Assembly: GCF_014207905.1 (NCBI RefSeq)
Contig: NZ_JACHLB010000001.1
Location: forward strand, 620,001 to 684,000
Reading direction: 5' to 3'
Source: Flavobacterium notoginsengisoli
GTDB taxonomy: Bacteria; Bacteroidota; Bacteroidia; Flavobacteriales; Flavobacteriaceae
Length of the DNA: 64,000 bases
Positions within the stretch are counted from its first letter, which is position 1. Each line of letters opens with the position of its first letter. A program made the translations under genes and the position numbers. This document shows positions 63,538-64,000 of this stretch, one piece after another. The notes below the pieces were generated by a model, which saw only the letters and a program-made list of their open reading frames with translations, made no database searches and was not told the origin of the DNA.

Positions 63538-63604
63538 TGTCAGGCTGAGCGAAGTCGAAGCCCGAGTACAATTGGAGCGCCCTTCGACTTCGCTCAGGGA
63601 GACA
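63538..63604 (-). repeat. Composite palindromic repeat, copy 5 (orientation B, inner element only)
   Basis: Inner element with GAGCGAAGTCGAAG arms and ACAATTGG in place of CCAATTGG at the core. No outer GCCACAGATT arms; a TCCCGATAG fragment follows near 63625, as near copy 1. Lies in the 421-bp gap before araB. Confidence 0.9.
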
Positions 63605-63836
63605 ATCGAAGAAAAATTCTTTCGTCCCGATAGATATCACGAGAGGCAAAAATTAGAAACAAACTTTAAATAAAATAAAATTCAGTACGATTTTAAAGTA
63701 CAGTTCGATAACGATTTGAAGATTTAGCTGAAATAATCGCAATGTTATAAATGTATTGTTAACATTTATTTTTTGATTGAATGCTAAAATGCTGTTTTGA
63801 TGCATTTATAGCAAAAATGAATCATGCAATTTCAAT

Positions 63837-63857
63837 TAAGTGTTTTTTGTACACTTA
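63837..63857. promoter_or_regulatory. AraR-like operator, site 3 (upstream of araB), perfect palindrome
   Basis: TAAGTGT-N7-ACACTTA, perfect 7-bp arms. It overlaps the TTG of the araB promoter, so a bound regulator would block RNA polymerase. Confidence 0.75.
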
Positions 63858-63880
63858 TAAAATAATTATCTCTATATTTG
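63847..63880 (+). promoter_or_regulatory. araB promoter
   Basis: TTG at 63847-63849, 23-bp spacer, TATATTTG at 63873-63880; leader of about 20 nt to the ATG. Confidence 0.6.
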
Positions 63881-63903
63881 TCAATATTTAAAAAAGAAAT
63901 AGA

Positions 63904-64000
63904 ATGAAAAATTATGTAATAGGATTGGACTACGGAACAGATTCTGTTCGCGCGGTGCTAATAGACGCTGAAAATGGACAAGAGTTGGCATCCAATGTTT
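63904..64000 (+). CDS. araB: Ribulokinase (FGGY kinase), 5' end only
   Basis: The first 32 codons read MKNYVIGLDYGTDSVRAVLI and on, the N-terminal phosphate-binding motif of FGGY kinases (GLDYGTDSVRA is typical of ribulokinase). The rest is beyond the window. It would phosphorylate L-ribulose made from L-arabinose released by the two upstream glycosidases. Own promoter and operator upstream. Confidence 0.85.
   Translation, partial: MKNYVIGLDYGTDSVRAVLIDAENGQELASNV

Noticed and set aside
18961..63604. CRISPR array or IS ends
   Set aside because: The repeats are dispersed, palindromic and kilobases apart with no spacers; no transposase gene lies in the window.

Overview
The window is AT-rich, densely coded DNA from a member of the Bacteroidota, most likely a Flavobacterium close to F. 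johnsoniae. The evidence is the gene content, the promoter style (TTG...TAnnTTTG, no Shine-Dalgarno sequences), flavobacterial families such as DarA/DarB, and a tyrosine ammonia-lyase that, from memory, is nearly the same as the characterised F. johnsoniae enzyme. No RNA gene, IS element, prophage or CRISPR array was seen.

Layout. 1-10.6 kb is housekeeping and unrelated genes: the 3' part of an EnvC-like gene; a minus-strand operon of circularly permuted ATP-grasp, alpha-E and transglutaminase proteins; a CBS-domain protein; rbfA plus a LolC/E-like permease; a MATE exporter; an unrecognised two-gene unit; and a dusB-type gene.

10.7-45 kb is a flexirubin (aryl polyene ester of a dialkylresorcinol) pigment cluster, almost all on the minus strand. 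Tyrosine ammonia-lyase would supply p-coumarate and an adenylating enzyme would activate it. Two ACPs, several ketosynthases (one a chain-length-factor-like protein that has lost its catalytic residues), a FabG ketoreductase and three hotdog dehydratases would build the polyene. DarA and DarB make the dialkylresorcinol. Two possible acyltransferases (BtrH-like; C45 Ntn-hydrolase) could form the ester. An ABC exporter, an RND/MMPL-acyltransferase fusion, a LolA-like carrier, lipoproteins and outer-membrane barrels would move or anchor the product. A divergent flavin-dependent halogenase/oxygenase-type gene sits at the far edge.

46-53.8 kb looks like a non-phosphorylating L-fucose (or similar 6-deoxysugar) pathway: mutarotase, FAH-family hydrolase, two SDR dehydrogenases, a UxaA-type dehydratase, a sodium/sugar symporter and an AraC regulator. 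54-58.7 kb holds Leloir genes galT, galK and galM with a divergent GntR regulator. 58.7-64 kb is an L-arabinose locus: a Nudix-type AraR-like regulator, a GH51 and a GH127 arabinofuranosidase, and the start of araB, which runs off the window.

Most striking non-coding signals: (1) three copies of a 21-bp operator, with right half ACACTTA and N7 spacing, placed upstream of the Nudix regulator, the GH51 gene and araB; (2) five copies of a composite nested palindrome whose two arms carry conserved, mutually incompatible CC/GG positions, so each arm can fold on itself; one copy supplies the stop codon of the AraC gene; (3) other hairpin repeat families that punctuate the pigment cluster, one of which supplies the stop codon of the adenylation gene.
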